This document shows, in pieces, positions 63,543 through 64,000 of a DNA stretch of 64,000 nucleotides. Each line of letters starts with the position of its first letter. The stretch's first letter is position 1. The notes under the pieces were generated by a model. That model did no database searches. It was not told the origin of the DNA and was given only the letters and a program-made list of their open reading frames with translations. The DNA comes from Rhynchopus euleeides (taxonomy: Eukaryota > Euglenozoa > Diplonemea > Diplonemida > Diplonemidae): positions 1,736,001 to 1,800,000 of the forward strand of contig OY723260.1 of the NCBI GenBank assembly GCA_963210315.1. Direction: 5' to 3'. The position numbers were made by a program, and so were the translations under genes.

Positions 63543-64000
63543 GTTGGCTCAGACTGGCAATCGGACCCGGATGAGAAATCACATGAGATAGGCCCCTACG
63601 ACTACGCATCCATCATGCACTACCCGCCCTTCACTGCTGTGAAGATTGTATCACCGTACCCGATCGGGGCGGCCACCGGGCTGAGCCACGGGGACATGTC
63701 TGCCATTGACTTCATGTACAACGGGTGCTCCGAGTCGTACACCGCACCCACGTGCCTCGCCTCCTTGCGGGTGGGGAAGACGCACATGATCCCGCACTCG
63801 CGGGTGTGGTTCGTGGTGTTTACCGCGAAGTACGCAACGCCGATGTCTGTTACACACACGGACGACGTGCCTGGGGACAGTGTGTCGTACAGCAGTATTG
63901 TGGAGCGGCACGACCCGATGCGTTACGAGCAGGTGCTCTTCACTCCGACTGCCGCACATGCGGGCAAGACCTACACCATCAGCGCCACCTTCACAGCCGA
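63543..64000 (+). pseudogene. Astacin-type metalloprotease, 3' part, runs off the window
   Basis: From about 63,553 the frame reads GSDWQSDPDEKSHEIG, then YDYASIMHYPPF, which is the astacin Met-turn (SIMHY), then LSHGDMSAIDFMYNGC, the end of the catalytic domain. A Thr/Ser-rich beta-type region follows to the window end. A TAA precedes the match in frame, so this piece has no start of its own; an AG at GGCTCAG could be a splice acceptor. Together with 47,572-47,937 it makes an astacin lacking ~65 residues that include the zinc-binding helix. Either an exon was lost or these are pieces of two genes. Confidence 0.7.

Overview
The window looks like nuclear DNA of a GC-rich, transposon-laden unicellular eukaryote. 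Its genes are long, GC-rich and apparently intronless: NACHT/WD40, MORN, ubiquitin-like/DUF4116, importin-alpha-like ARM and astacin proteins. They sit between eukaryotic transposons (hAT, TTAA-targeting piggyBac/Kolobok type, and several inverted-repeat families). No operons, ribosome-binding sites, rRNA genes, tRNA genes or CRISPR arrays were seen. I cannot name the lineage from sequence alone.

Layout. 1-16 kb is a mosaic of non-autonomous elements with terminal inverted repeats (TIRs). Many have target-site duplications (TSDs) readable at base level. The region also holds a 41-bp tandem array (6-7 kb) and copies of a GC-rich hairpin cassette. 16.4-21.3 kb carries the most striking gene: an N-terminal ankyrin-like region, an R-S-ExE ADP-ribosyltransferase, a NACHT NTPase, a pentapeptide-like stretch and nine almost identical WD40 repeats, with two frame changes. 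23.5-26.3 kb encodes a MORN-repeat/zinc-ribbon protein and 31.6-33.2 kb a ubiquitin-like/DUF4116-repeat protein. 35.6-39.0 kb holds a tandem pair of importin-alpha-like ARM genes. The second is cut just before its last codons by a 7.1-kb insertion carrying about 143 units of a 41-bp palindromic repeat that flips orientation at 41,078. The lost codons reappear at 46,038-46,075.

47.6-64 kb is a nest of insertions in an astacin metalloprotease gene. A 14.3-kb element with TTAA ends (47,942-62,244) lies directly next to a second TTAA element (62,249-63,538), sharing one TTAA. Inside the large element a 352-bp tandem repeat is split by an element with GGAGGAT ends (50,331-58,948). That element is itself split by two copies of a hAT-like transposon encoding an 864-aa transposase, with a 200-N assembly gap between the copies.

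The host genes do not form an obvious pathway. The NACHT-WD40-ART protein has the architecture expected of an intracellular recognition/effector protein (NLR-like). The ubiquitin-like/DUF4116, MORN and ARM proteins are repeat scaffolds of unknown partner. The sequence-level story is repeat dynamics: homogenised WD40 repeats, two unrelated 41-bp satellites, and host genes broken by insertions whose original junctions can still be read.
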